The position numbers and the translations under genes are program-made. From assembly GCA_028023455.1 (NCBI GenBank), contig JAQFVV010000042.1, positions 7,957,922 through 8,021,921 on the forward strand: 64,000 nt of DNA, read 5' to 3'. The DNA is from Epiperipatus broadwayi. Its lineage: Eukaryota > Onychophora > Udeonychophora > Euonychophora > Peripatidae. Below are positions 12,021 through 25,127 of this stretch, one piece after another (the first letter of the stretch is position 1; every line of letters begins with the position of its first letter). The notes beneath the pieces were generated by a model. That model made no database searches. It had not been told where the DNA came from and saw nothing but the letters and a program-made list of their open reading frames with translations.

Positions 12021-13837
12021 TGCAGCTTTTTGAGCACTATAAACATGAAATTTCACAAACTCTTTTGTATTCCAAAAGTATTCTGTCTTTAAGTTTATGG
12101 AAAAAAATCACTTTTTTTTTGCTAGTGGAAAAAGTAGTCATATTAATTTTATCAGTGAATTTGTTTAAAAAAGATGATTCTGTTATAATTATTCCAGCAG
12201 ATAAAAGTAATTCCACTGTTGTACTTAATCATTTAGATTATAATAATAAAATTTTAAATTTATTAAATGATGGAACTTACAAAAAGATTGTATAGATGAG
12301 GATATGAAAATTAAAATTTCTCTTCCTAAATTTTATTATTTGCCTAAAATTTATAAACCTAGATACCACTGCTGCCTATTGTGCATGCTATAGGTTCTTC
12401 CACACATGCTTTGATTAGATATTTAGCCCAATGCTTACAACCATTGACAGATAACATTCCATCCAGAATTAAAAATTCAACCATTTTATTTCTATAATTA
12501 AAAACTTAAAACTAACTAAAACTGATTTATTGATTAGTTTTGATGTTTCTTTTATGTTTATTAATATTCCTGTTGAAGAAGCTTTATCTATAATAGCGCA
12601 GTACAATTATTTGTCTGGTTTTATTATTCCATTAGCAAAAAAAACATTGCTTTGAAAATACATTTTTTGTTCATGATTTTCAAAAGTATAAACCAATTAA
12701 AGGACTTTCTGTGGGATCTCCACTGACACTTGTGATTTCTGATCTCTTTATGAATAATTTTAGAAGTCAATTAATAAATGTAGCTACTAAGAAACTTATT
12801 TGGCTCAGTTATATAGATGATACATTTGTTATATGGTCTCATGGTATTGATGCTTTGAACTCATTTCTTAATGATTGTCATCCTAGTATTAAGTTTACTA
12901 TGGAAGACGAAAATAACAAATCACTTTCTTTTCTAGATGTTTTGATTGCAAGAAAATGTGATGACTTCTTATCAATATTGGTTTACCAAAAATCCAGCCA
13001 TACAAACAGATATCTTAATTTTAATTCTCATCATCATTCTGCACAAATATTTTCTGTTGCAAAAAAATCTTTGATGAGAGCTTGAAGGTTATCAGATGAA
13101 GGTCATATTACTCAAGAAATAGAAATAACAAAAAATATTCTACTTTCTAATGATTACAAAAAAAAACACATCATATTTAAGGCATTACATTGCATTGATA
13201 TTAAAAAGAAGAAAAAGGATAAAATTGATAATTCAATTAGTTACAGAGTATTAAAGGAGTCACTGATAAAACAGTAGAAGACTATCTAATTTTAACATAA
13301 AGACTACTTTTTCCACTCGCAAAAAAAAAAATATATATATTTTTTTCATAAACCTAAACACCGAGTACTTTGGGGCTACCAGGGTTATATGAAATTTTGT
13401 GTTTACAATGCTTGAAAAGTTATGTAGGTCAGTCTAATAGATGAATTATCATCAGAATTAATGAACATAAAAAATGCCTTTAATTAGAAGTTAAACACAT
13501 CTGCTTTTACTTCACATTTTTAAGAAATTGGTCACAAACCTGAATTTGATAATGCCAAAACTTGCTAATTTGGATAAGTATGAATTGAGAATCATAAGGG
13601 AGTCAATTGAAAAGTAGAGCTGATAAAGCACAACATATTTCAGCCTTATGGAGATCATTTATTTTATCTCTTCTTTCTAATATAAATTTGAAAATAATTG
13701 ATGATTAAACTGAAGAAAATAAACATTTTGTTAATTCACATATTTCGAATATTCAATTACTTCACACTCAATCTCATTTTTTACATTACACACAATCTCA
13801 TTACTATTTGAGGTCTAACAGTTTTTCATTGAAATGA
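12021..13837 (+). pseudogene. Penelope-like element, RT plus GIY-YIG endonuclease, broken
   Basis: Plus-strand blocks follow PLE order. 12180-12295 reads DDSVIIIPADKSNSTVVLN, a PLE N-terminal motif. LISFDV..FINIPVEEAL follows near 12530-12590, then GSPLTLVISDLF (12714 on). The catalytic YIDD is at 12810-12821, followed by FTMEDENNKSLSFLDVLI and the RYLNFNSHHHSAQ motif that ends the RT. The GIY-YIG endonuclease begins at GLYEI (13382) with YVGQSNR at 13421 and an INEH motif. The frame ends HYYLRSNSFSLK with stop TGA at 13835-13837. At least several stops and frameshifts interrupt it, including one at 13083. PLEs use the endonuclease to nick and the RT to copy RNA. This copy is 5' truncated and defective. 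Confidence 0.88.
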
Positions 13838-14935
13838 TGATAACATGCAGTTTAACCCCAAAAGCTATTGTATTTATATATACTATTTAGAATAATCAAC
13901 TTTCTAAGCATTAATTATACCAGGACAACACTCAAATATTAACTATGCTTTGCAAGTGGAAAAGGAATTCAGTTTCATATAGATCTTCACCATTTTACAT
14001 GGAAAGCAGATTTATTAGTGATATTTATTAGAATAAATATCAAATCTAATAAATGTTTATTTTGCCTTATTTATTATTTGATCTTTTTTCTATATGTGTT
14101 CTTGAAGATGCAAGTGAAAATGAATTTATTTTTTCACTTGCAAACTAGATTTAACATGGGAAGGCTTGCTTTAATATAACTAACATTTGGAATAATTATT
14201 ATTCCAATTATTGTATATATATATATATGATATATAAAAATGCAATAATTGGAATAATAATTATATATCTGTGGATATATATATATTGAAATAGTTATCT
14301 TTTTCATGGGCAGCCATGTGGTCTTACATATTGGAGAGAAGTAGTTAGCTGTAATTGTGAGACTGGATAATCAAAAGTAATATTGCAATTTTTTATTAAT
14401 GGGATTATGAAAAATAATATTTTATAATCAATTTGTAAAAATAAAGATGTTCTAGGTTTTATTACTAAAATATGATGGGTTTAAATTTAAAAAAAAAAAT
14501 CGAAATATTAATTTTTTATAATGCAGAATAAAATAATATCAGAAATATAAGATGTAGAATTTTTTTAAAATGTATTTAAAAAAATATATGGTAGATTTGA
14601 TGATGGTGTGTGTATTTACTTTAAAAATAACCTAATTAAGGAAGATATATAAAATAGAAAATTTAAAAAAACCCATTTATTTTAAAGTTGCATGTTTGTG
14701 TTTGGAGACAACAGAGTTAAAAAAACAAGTCATAATTAGAGAGATATAAGTTAAACATTTAATCAGATAAATAAAATATTTTCTTGTAATTAAATGTAGT
14801 CAAGGGATCAAAGGTTATGAAAAATGAGCTTAGGATGATGTAAAACAGAGATCAATCAGTATATACATTCTAATATTCTCCCAGATAAATGATGAATTCA
14901 TAGTATTATTTTAGGAGCCATGTAATAAAAATATA
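13838..14935. other. AT-rich stretch after the PLE, with a perfect hairpin
   Basis: This should hold the PLE 3' terminus, but I find no copy of the family A ribozyme. A perfect 22-bp inverted repeat lies at 14192-14213 and 14243-14264 around a (TA)n-rich loop. The remainder is AT-rich with A-runs, and no gene is seen. Confidence 0.5.
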
Positions 14936-15024
14936 ATAGCTAAATAATTGATGTTTCAGTATAATAACAAGTACTTTCCTCAGAGCTTTTTATTTCTCAA
15001 ATCATAAAAATGTGTGTTTATATA
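14936..15024 (-). mobile_element. Penelope-like 3' terminus fragment (family B) with decayed HHR
   Basis: Aligns with 62440-62515: CAGTATAATAACAAGTACTTTCCTCAGAGC here against CAGTACAATATCAAGTACCTTCCTCAGAGC there (both shown in short, shared TCCTCAGAGC and TTTCAGTA). On the minus strand the core box CUGAGGA and GAAAC remain, but stem III reads ACAU and the codons before the stop are decayed. It is an isolated, old PLE end with no endonuclease remaining upstream. Confidence 0.6.
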
Positions 15025-17137
15025 TATATAAGTAGAAGCTTCTTTAGAAACTCTCTTAGCTTGTAATTCTTGGCTCTATTTTATGATTGCTATTTGAACC
15101 TGGATTGTGTTAGTGGCTAAGAAAGAGGAAAAGCCACTAACTGCCTGAATTCTTAGATTCAGTATTTGCTAACTTGAAATGCGAATTTAAAAAAGTTCCA
15201 ACTTATGATACAACTGAGAAAATATGATGACAAATCAGCAGTTATTTATACTACAACTTGGATTAAACAAAACTGTAAATCAGAGATGGAAAACTCCATT
15301 CTGTCAAGAAAGCTTATACATGATGTTTTATCTTTGCCTTGGAAAGAAAAAAAATAATAGGAAAAATAAATTAAATACATGTACATGTCATTGGGGGAAA
15401 GTCAGCCCAAATTACAAAGCCTTATAATAAACTGCAGAAAGAACTCCTGCTAAGAAATATTCTACCTTTGTTTTATATATATGTAAGTATGTCCTAAGAA
15501 TTATATTTAAAAACTCTATAATTTAGATTTATATTAAGAATGTTATTTTTTAAATGACCTCTGAATGTATATTATCTTTTGTAGTTAACTATATACTATT
15601 TTTAAAACTATATTTATATTTGTAAATTCTTTCAATTATGAAAGAGGTGAAAGATTTGTTGTTTTTTTTTTCTTTTAAATTAATTTATAAGAAATAACTT
15701 TATTTTCAGCTTAATTTAGCTCTTGTTTAAATTTTAACTATATAGAAAAGCAAATTTACTTCTTTTTATAGAATTAGTTTAAAATTGAAAATGTAAATTT
15801 TTTTAAAAAGTGTCTAATTTCAAATATATATATATGGAAAAAATCTAAAAGACTTATTTAAACAAAAAGGTTTTCTAATAATATTTTTAGATTTATATAT
15901 AATATGAAAATTTAGGTAAGTTAGCCTCAAAGCACAATAGATATAATAATAAATATGTTGTGTGTTCATGTATGGTGGAAAATGTTCCAAGATTTATAAT
16001 TGTCCTAGAATTTGAATACATGACACTATAAAAGAAAAAATCAGTGTTATAACCACTATTATTTTAAATAGGATGAAGAGCATTTTGTACATGGACTTTA
16101 CTATTGCATTGATTATATTGAAATATACTTTATGTATGTGAGTACTTATCATATAAATAGTTATATGTTAAGTATATACTATATCTATGAAATTATGATA
16201 AATGAAGAAGTATTGAACTTGTATATCTGAGGCTGAATCTTTTTGAATTAATATTAGTCTTAGGAATAATTTAGTGTATATTTACCAAGATTTAGTTTAC
16301 ACTGGAGGTGTGCTTGGAAAACTAAGTTTTATTTTAGATATATGCATAGGCTATGAGCTAAAGATAATTAAGTAAATGAATTATGTTTATAAGAATTACT
16401 AACATGAGATTATATTCTAGATGCATTGAAGGCATGGGTGTTTATTTAATGACAAGTAATACTCAATCATATAATTATATTTTAAGTTGTCATTATGGAG
16501 TTGGAAATTTAAAATTAATCAGAATGAACCTTGATCATTTTAAAGGAAGTACGATTGGTATTATTTGTTTCTTATTCGTCTTTTCACATATATTTGTGAA
16601 ACATAATGATAATTTAAACATTTGTTTATTAAAAGAACATCATTGCTGGTTACTTAAATTTTATTAGATTAAGCCATAATTGTAGAAATGATGAATTTCA
16701 TTTAAATTTAAAATATAATTTAAGATATTAACAATAATTTTAATGAATTCATAATTGGTAAATAATTACTAATGAAAGTACATTTACTCTAGAGAAGAAA
16801 TAGTATATTGTGCTGGTAATAAATTTTGTTGACAAATTTGTAAATAAATTATATTTACATAGTTTATGGTTTCAATTATTTGATATAAAAATTGTCTGGT
16901 TTATATACCAATTTCGTAATCCATTTTATCTGGAATAATCCATATGCTACATGATTTAACCCAGTATTATGAGTGGAGGTGATATTTTAGTGATGTTAAT
17001 CATTATATGTTATGAAGAAAATCTTTTAATCATTTTAATACAGAACCAGATTATACTCCTGAAATATTTCCTGATAGCAAGTATCAGTTGGTGCCATATA
17101 ATCTTAGCTGACTATTACAATATATATAAATTAATGA
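15025..17137. other. AT-rich noncoding stretch
   Basis: No gene recognised. A 10-bp perfect stem GTTAGTGGCT/AGCCACTAAC lies at 15109-15118 and 15132-15141. Short frames such as 16383-16667 show no family features and have the composition of the surrounding AT-rich DNA. Confidence 0.45.
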
Positions 17138-17950
17138 TTGCATATCACTAGTAGAAACTCAGATATAGTAATTGAAAAATCAGTGCTAGAATATTTTAAC
17201 AGCACCATCATTATTTAGAAACACACAGTTTGAATCAAGCAGCAGAGGGGAAAGGATATACTTTTATTTATTAAGCTACAAGTTAATAACTTTTAAGATT
17301 ATTCTAAATACAAAGTGTGAATTTAAATAAGCTTAGACCTTAAAAGATAAAAAATTTCATATTCCATGTATATACCAAAGCATAATTAAACATTTGTTAA
17401 TTGTGCTTTATGTAGAGAACGTTAAACATGTTGTTTGTTATCTTTTTAAGATCTAAGTTTATTTAAATTCATGCTTTGTGTTTGTCTTGAAATTAATATA
17501 TTTATCAACTTGTCTCTTAACAGGTAAAAAGTTACCTTATTAACTATACTGCTTGATTCAAACTTTGTATTTTTAAATACAGGAATATTCTAGTATTGAT
17601 TTGTATTCATTTGCTATATTTGAGTTTCAACTAGTGATATGTAGTCATTGAGTTTTTTTATATATATAGTTGTGTTTAGTGTTTTTTCAAAGCATAAATT
17701 GGTTATTTATTAATTGTGCTTTATATACAGAACTGAAATATGTTTATTTACTATTTTTTTTAAATCTGAGATCATATAAATCCACACTTTGTGTTTAGAA
17801 TAGTCTTGAAATCACTATGCTTATCAACTTGCAGCTTGATAAGAGATTATCTTTTTATCTATTCTACTTGATTCAGGCTTTGTGTATCTAAATACAGGCA
17901 GCACTGTTTAAATATTCTAGCATTGTTAGTATTTATTTATACATGTCCGT
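17138..17950. repeat. Palindrome plus direct copy of the same unit
   Basis: Three copies of one roughly 250-bp unit: an inverted copy at about 17138-17385, a direct copy at about 17390-17640 and a second direct copy at about 17685-17950. Landmarks are TGCTTGATTCAAACTTTGTA (17551), its reverse complement (17230), and CTTGATTCAGGCTTTGTGTA (17868). The unit also shares TTAATTGTGCTTTAT at 17399 and 17717. The centre of the palindrome (17370-17412) is itself self-complementary. No RT or ribozyme core was recognised, so the element type is unknown. Confidence 0.65.
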
Positions 17951-18599
17951 GTAGTGACTTTTATTGTCCAATCTGCATTCCAAATAAGACTGTAAATATT
18001 TGTGAAAATGGTTTTATAAAGCATTTTTGATGCTGGAGTTTTTTTTCATCCTTTAAAGAAATTGAGTAAAACAAATTCCCAATGTTCATTTTCTGCACTC
18101 TTAGTGTTGCAGTTGTTATTGTGTGATTATTTTTATAGTAAACAAACATGGATAGACAGTTCACCAACATGCATGGGTGACAGGGTGAGTTTATTGGTTT
18201 TTTTAAATCTCTGAATTTAAAATCAAGGAACATCATAGTCTCAATTGCACCACTGAATTTTTTTGAAGACAAAATGAATGTGTGTCAATGATATATATTA
18301 TAGATAGATACATATTTGCAATTATGATAAGCAAAACTAAATTATGCCCTTATTCATAGAAGACTGTAAACTCATCATCATTAGAACTTGCAAATCATTT
18401 TAAAATATTAGCAGTCTTTGAAGATGGTTCAGTCTGGACTGTAATCAATAACAAAATAACTGATACATTTATTCAAAATTGAAAGAAGCAACAATTTACC
18501 ACTAAATTTTGTATTGACACAAAAGAATGTATGAAGTAAAGAAAGAATATAATATATTTTTAAATAAATTATTCATTAAAAGGAATTGAATATCTAAAA
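17951..18599. other. AT-rich noncoding stretch
   Basis: No gene recognised. The minus frame at 17961-18272 has no recognisable domain and I do not call it. Confidence 0.4.
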
Positions 18600-20290
18600 T
18601 TTAGTAAAATGATATGAAAAAAAAAGATATAAGTAAATACAACTATGACTTGGCAAAGAAGGTTATAAAAGAGAATAAAAGTGTTGAAAGTATCAAACAT
18701 GTTGGCATTGTAAGGAAAATTGTTTTAGGAATAAGAAGACAAGATAAAACTATTACTAAAAGAAGAGATATCACGAAATGTGTGAAACAAACATATGAGA
18801 AATGAAAAATAAGAAGGAAAGTGTCCACTACAGTCATTACACCTTCTGAATTACTGAGCATATTAAATGAATAATGAAACATGCAATAAAATTTATGAAA
18901 AAGAAAAAAAAATCTGGAAAATGATGGAATTATTATTGATATTTTAAAAAGAGCAGGTGAAGAAATAGAAAAATTATTAGCAAAGTTATATATAAAATGT
19001 CTAAATGATAAAGATATTCTGAATCATTGGGGAAAATGTCATAGAAACATTGTTTAAGAAAGATGATAAAGAAGATATTAGAAATATCTCTCATTTTTAT
19101 AAAAATCTTTATAAAGATAATTAGAACTCACTCATCTAGATGGACTTTGGATTCTAACCAACTAAATGAACAAACTATCCATAAAAGTGATGTTAGCATA
19201 ATGGATCATGTCTGAATATTGAAAGAAGTTGATTTTTAAAAAATGTCAATGAATATGAGTTGCCATTATGTTTTGAATTTGTAGATTTTGAAAAGGCATT
19301 TGATTTTATAAGCATTTCTACAGTCATTAAAATATTAGATCATCAAAGTACAGACTTAAGATATTGTCATATTTTGAAGAATATTTATTAAAATGCAGCA
19401 CAATGCTTACACTATATAGTTATACTAAGAACATTAACATTGGGAAGAGGGTATGACAAGTTGACTCTACATCTCCAAAACTTTTTACAGAATTTAACAT
19501 AAAAATATTTTGAGAATTAAAATGGGAAGGTAAGGAATAAGAGTAAAGAATATTTAAGTCATCTAGATTTTGTGTTTGATGTGATTGTTTTTGCAAATAT
19601 TACTTCAGAGCTTCAGCTTATATTGCAAGAGTTATCAGATGAAAATAAGAAAATAGACTAAAGATAAATGCTAAAAAGACCAAAAAATGTTTCATAGATT
19701 TTCCCAAAAAAGAAAATACAGATTGATAATTATGAATAAGAAGTTAATAATTACAAATATCTTAGTCAGTTTATTAATATACATGGAAATATAATAAATG
19801 AAATTAATCATACAATTAAATTTGAATGGAATACTTTTAATAGAAATAATTTGATATTAAAACAAAATAACGTATGTCTTTGAAAAGAAAGATTTTTAAT
19901 AGAAAAAGAATAAAGTGATTTCAAACTATTTAACAAAGTGTGGAGAGTTGTATGTTAAGAGCAACAAGAAGAGATATAAATGAACTAAATGAATTTGAGA
20001 ACAATTAGATATCATTAACATCACCAAAAAGATTGAGAGACTGAATTGGAGCTGTTCTGAATCTATTACTAGAAAAAATAATAATAAATGAACGTTGAAG
20101 TTTTAAGCTGGATTTCAAAATATCTTAAAAAAATCTAGAAAGATAAAATGGGAAATGAATGGATGAAATAAGAAGTTAGCTGTTGTGTTTAAAAGAAAAG
20201 ACCAGAGACTAGCAAAACTAGATTAAACTTGGAGAGATCATTTTCCAGTGGTTCAATCATCAAAAATGGTGATAATGATATATAAATTAT
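18600..20290 (+). pseudogene. RTE-like LINE, decayed
   Basis: Plus-strand blocks match an RTE-type reverse transcriptase in order: RNISHFYKNLYK near 19080 (counterpart of the NYRPI...LYK motif); FVDFEKAFDFI near 19280 (RT motif with the first catalytic Asp); a YLSHLDFVFDVIVFANITSE block near 19555 (counterpart of HLRFADDIVLFANT, catalytic ADD lost); then LKINAKKTK. The 3' end near 20240-20280 reads TGGTTCAATCATC followed by GGTGATAATGATA, the short tandem-type tail typical of RTE elements. Many stops are present and no intact frame remains. A second copy lies at 46300-47850. Confidence 0.7.
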
Positions 20291-21485
20291 TGGTCAAGTT
20301 TAAATAAAATGATAATAAATAACTTAAGACTAAATAACATTTATTTACAGTACCAAAGTAATTATCATTCCATAGAAGAATTTTATTAAGTTGTTTAATT
20401 CTAATTATTGCACCATAAATTATTCTATAGCAGCTCCTTATAGTGTTCAACATTAAAAATATAATGCATTAAAAATAATATATATATATAAATTTAATAA
20501 ATAAATACAAATGTTTTACAGTGATTCAGCTGTGTAAATCATATTTTAAAATATGTTTTATTTTCAATCATCTGATAATGAAATTTTCTCATTAATTTCA
20601 TTGGACCTTTAACAATGTTTTATACATTTATTCATATTTTCTTGAATATGTATAATCTCATAACATTTTTTTTATCTTTATACTTTTTAATATTTTTGCC
20701 ATTTGTATGTTATTTTTGCAATTCATTCTATGGTCAGTATCTAGAAAATGAATATATGTCCCTGATTTTATCACTTCTTTTAATCACTATCATGTTCTTT
20801 ACTCTTTTCAATTGCACTTTTTTTTTTTTTTTTACTAAACTAGATAAATCATATTTCTGTTATAACAATTTTATAAACTATTTCTACTTTACTTTTAATG
20901 TTATATTATTTTCAGCATTGCATATTCATTTCCCTAATCTATCATTTTTTCATTCTACTTTAATATCATTAGACAACTTTTCTTTAATCAATTTTTTATA
21001 AACATCTTATTGATTATAACATTGAAATCCATTTCTTAACTTTATATACATGTTTTATATCTTTTTTTTTTTCATTATTTGTATTTTTATTATTTAAGTT
21101 TTTAAAAAATATCTTTTCTTTATATACTACAATTATTTTCAAATTCTAATTATTGTACAAATGTTTTTTCTGTTTAATTTAAAATCTTCATGGCATTTTT
21201 TTTAAAAAAAATTATAATAAAAACTCTATTAATAACATAAATATTTACAATTTATACAAGTAATTAAACAAATGATAAACAAAACCCAAAGAATTTGAAA
21301 TATTCCATTATTAAGACAAAAAGGCTCCTTGCCATTAGACAGTTAACTCCAACTCAAAGAGGTTGACCTGTAACAATGTAATAGAAGGAGACTCTTAAGA
21401 CATCAAGCAAATGCAACTCAAAAGGGTGAAGCCTGTAACAAAATGTTTGATTAGCTTAAGGAATAAGCCACCCAGTAGAATTCCA
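20291..21485. other. T-rich noncoding stretch
   Basis: 20600-21230 is strongly T-rich on this strand. The resulting 128-codon frame at 20615-21001 is almost entirely Phe/Leu/Ile/Tyr and looks like a composition artefact rather than a membrane protein. The stretch resembles the T/C-rich interior of the element at 60305-61194. Confidence 0.4.
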
Positions 21486-22060
21486 TCTTTACTCAAAACA
21501 AATGTTTATCTAACAATCTCACATAGAGTTATTCCAGGGCCACCCCAGATTCGAGTCATCATCTTCCTTGGTAAGTATCTCTGACATTGATTGAAATAAG
21601 TTTCCCAATCCCTATGAAGTTTTCTCAGCCAGTTGAATTTCTTGTTATCGAATATCATAGTACATCTTATATACCATATTGTCTTAAGTACATCTTATAT
21701 ACCATATTGTCTTAAGGGTATGCACAGTTACCATTGCATTGTGGGAGTTAAAGTTTTCAAAGTATTGACTAAATAAAAGTTTTAAGTTGATGATTGTTCT
21801 GTGGAACACTCTAGTTCTTATCTGTCCAAATGCTGAACATTCTTCAAATAGATGCTGGAAAGTTTCATCACCAGATTTGCATAGTAAACAGATTGGATCC
21901 AAGTTTATACATAGCCTTTCATTTAGAACCTTAGATGTTGGAAACAAGCCATCCATCAGTTTGAAAACAAATTTCAAGTAAGATTGGGGTGCATATATAG
22001 AGTGAAACTTTTTCTCAACACATTTTTTTATATATATCCAACCATGCATTGTCATGACTT
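21486..22060 (-). pseudogene. LINE C-terminal zinc-binding domain, broken by a 28-bp duplication
   Basis: The minus frame beginning at 22055 reads YLKFVFKLMDGLFPTSKVLN, then ICLLCKSGDETFQHLFEEC, a CxxC...H...C zinc-binding module found at the C-terminus of many LINE polyproteins. It stops at 21684, but only because of a duplication: skipping the second 28-bp repeat lets the frame continue through IFDNKKFNWLRKLHRDW to a stop near 21520. The coding continuity across the repeat argues that the duplication came after insertion. Clade not assigned; the C-terminal architecture resembles the LINE at 9.2-11.5 kb. Confidence 0.7.
21660..21715. repeat. Perfect 28-bp tandem duplication
   Basis: The unit at 21660-21687, beginning GTACATCTTATATACC and ending GTCTTAA, is repeated immediately at 21688-21715. 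Its length is not a multiple of three, so it shifts the LINE frame that crosses it. Confidence 0.95.
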
Positions 22061-24000
22061 TTAAAATGATTCATTAAGTCATTATATTTAATATCTTCCA
22101 AACTGGGCATATTCAGATCATCCTGGACTTTATAGCATTTTTGAGGCCATATTTGATACGAATTTGAATCAATTATCTCTATTTTTCTTTATCTTTAATG
22201 TGTTGTTTTATAAATATTTTTCAATTAATCTTTTTTTTCTTCAAAATAATATCTAAATATTTTAATATTTTTTCTTCTTTTTCCATTATCTAATATTGTA
22301 TTTATTATTATCTTAGTCTTTAAATATACTTACAATGCTTCTATTATTCTTCATTATAGTTATATCATCAATATATATCTGGTAAAATGAAAAAAACACA
22401 CAGAAAAGATAGTTTTTTAAAATAATATTTAGTTTTATTACTGCCTAGCATGCTTTCAATACCTTTTCTGTGTGTATTTTTATTTTAAAAATATTATATT
22501 GGCTCAGAAAAGAAGAAAATTAGTAACAATTGAATCATCAACATATTTATATTTTATATTTTTAATGTATTTATCATTACATTTTCTTTTTATAGTTAAT
22601 ACACAATTGATGGCTTAAATACATTAATAGAACAACTTATAATACATTCTTGCATTATATTCAGAATTTTTATTTATAGTTCAATTATTTAAAGCATTAA
22701 TTATTAACAATAAAAATATTACCATTCCTTTTAATTTTATAATTATTTTAAACTATCTTTTCTTGCTACACTCTGATATATTATTTTAATATCAAATGAA
22801 GCAATTGTTCCATTTCTATTATATTTTATCTTATTTATAATCTTTTCCAAAATCTATTACATTAACATTATTTTTTTTACATTGTTTTACAGTTTTAGAT
22901 TAGCCTTTCTTTATATGTTGTTGAAACACTTTACCATATAAAACCCTAGTGTTTTTTTTTTCATTATTTAATTGATTCATTTCTATATAATTCAATAAAA
23001 ATTTATCTTTTATCATGTTTTGGATTTTCATTCATTCTCTAATATGCCATTTCTTTAGCTTCCTTTATTTTTCTGTCATATTCTAATTCATTTGAAACAC
23101 AAACATTGATCCTTTATCTTCACTTGTTATTATTAAGTGTTTATTATTTGTTTTTTTCTGTAATCATTTTTCTGTATTCTATTATTATTTCTGTTTTTTG
23201 TTAATGATATTAATTTTTGATTATATATCTGCTTTTAAATTATTCATAATATCTGTAGATTCCACATTAGCAATTCTTTTATATTTATATATTTCTATTC
23301 ATAAATGACGTATATTTAGAACAATTTTTTAAAATTTGTACTTATTTATTTACGAAAATTTTTAATATACTTACAAAATTATTTTTCTTTTTCTTTTTCT
23401 TTTAAAGTGATTGTCCTTTTGCTTCTTTCTGTTTTTTCTAAAATTCAATCACTCCCATTGTTTTATATTTTATATAGAATGTGTTTGCAATATAGTATTG
23501 TGAACTAACAAAAAATGTCCAACATATTTATATAATTGTGTAAATATATATATTTGTTAAGATTTTTTTATATATTTATTTCTAATTATATTATCTTTAA
23601 AAACCATTCTTATATTGTTCTTTGAATCTTATTGTTCAATCTTTTATTCCTATTAATTTTTCAGCTACTAATTTTAATCTTTTATGATGCAGGCATAATT
23701 TCATTCTTTTTATATTATTTAAAAAAGTAATTTGATGTTTTAACTTTCAATTCTTTTTTGATTACTCTATATCTTTTTTAAAATACTAAAATTATTTTCA
23801 TTTAAATTTTTATATAAAAATTCTCCTATATTTTTTACATTATACCTTCCATGATTAAACTTTTTTTTTTTTTTACCGGTTTATCACTTCTCTTGATCTA
23901 AATAATAAAATTCACATTTTATTTTATATGATTAATTTTCAAGAAATATATCAGTAAGATTGTCTTTATTATAAAATGTATGTGTATATATATTTTCTCT
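22061..24000 (-). pseudogene. Minus-strand reverse transcriptase remnant
   Basis: Minus-strand reading gives a possible RT block TIASFDIKIIYQSVARKDSL near 22760-22815 and YKYVDDSIVTNFL near 22515-22555, which resembles the YxDD catalytic box. Upstream, near 22900-23040, faint RT-like text continues. All frames are full of stops and homopolymer runs. It may be the RT part of the LINE whose C-terminus lies at 21486-22060, or a separate element. The T-rich composition makes chance similarity a real risk. Confidence 0.35.
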
Positions 24001-25040
24001 GCCTGAAGGTAAATTGTGTTAACTATACAATAGAGAGCTATTATCAAGTAATAACACTTATCATTGGTGTTAGTTTTCCTTTACTTGGCATCATTTTAGC
24101 ATAATTCTAGCTTCTCTCTTTTAGAATTACATTTTAAATATAAATATAATGTGCAAATTTATTTATTTAACTTTTGTCACATTTATATAATGAATGAAAA
24201 AAGTGCATATAATAATTATTTTCAAAATACTTGAGAACATTTCTTTTTATTTCAATAATAAAGTGTTGTTTATTCATTTTAGATGTTAATTCTAATACAT
24301 ATTGGCAGATGTTTCAAATTATGTAGAATTTACCAAGTTAAATTTCAGTTCTCGTCTTTTGCAGCTAAAATGATTTTGGCACAAAATTACTATCTGATGT
24401 CTAATTAAACCAGCTATCTTAAAGAATTGGTCACAAGATGGTGATTAGTTTAAAAGAAAATGATGGGTATAGAACAAGCCATTTATTTAAGAATATTGAT
24501 AAATACTAATATAAAATAATTGATGATATTTAATGCAGTTAGATTTTTTTAATAATTCTCATGATTTTTTTTTTATTACATACAACTATATTAAACAAAT
24601 GTGTGTATTTTTGGCATGTATGTGTGTGTATATATATATTCAAACTGTCAGGATGTAAAAATAAAACTGGCTTTAAGAGATTTTTGAGGCCATATATCCA
24701 GACCCCTTTTTTTTTTAATTTGATGTAATTTTTTTTTTTTGACTTCTAATGACTTTTTTATATATCAATATAAGAAAATTGATATAGTCCTAAGTAAAAT
24801 ATTTATATATTTATAATAGAATAACTATTTTTTCAAATGTTTTTACACATTTAAATCACTTTGAAACATTGAAGATGTTGTAAAGAAATGTCTGTCTTAG
24901 ATGTTATATTCTATTGTCCAGAAACAAGTATTAGCATTGTAAAAGTAAAAGACAAATGAAATTTCATTTGATTTTTTACAAATGAAATAAAATTGTAAAC
25001 TGATTGAAAAATTACCATTTTTTATTTTATTCACCTTTTA
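24001..25040. other. AT-rich noncoding stretch
   Basis: No gene recognised. Contains T-runs, a short TG/TA microsatellite near 24620 and a direct GAAATTTCATTTG/ACAAATGAAAT foldback near 24955. Confidence 0.4.
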
Positions 25041-25127
25041 TGCAATCCATTATAAGCTTTAAGTAATCACTAAATGCCAGATGGTAATGTTTAAGAAATC
25101 TTTATCCAGTGCTGTCCTATCCAAATA

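Noticed and set aside
15990-16075. Minus-strand tRNA-like text (AGTGGTTATAACACTG; TATTCAAATTCTAG)
   Set aside because: Box B is poor and the arms do not pair. It could be a SINE relic, but the support is too thin for a feature.
17138-17160. CACTAGTAGAAACTC near the end of a palindrome, recalling GAAACTAGTC
   Set aside because: There is no CUGANGA box at the right distance on either strand.
20615-21001. 128-codon frame resembling a polytopic membrane protein
   Set aside because: It lies in a T-rich tract. Phe, Leu, Ile and Tyr dominate because of base composition, and no family motif is present.
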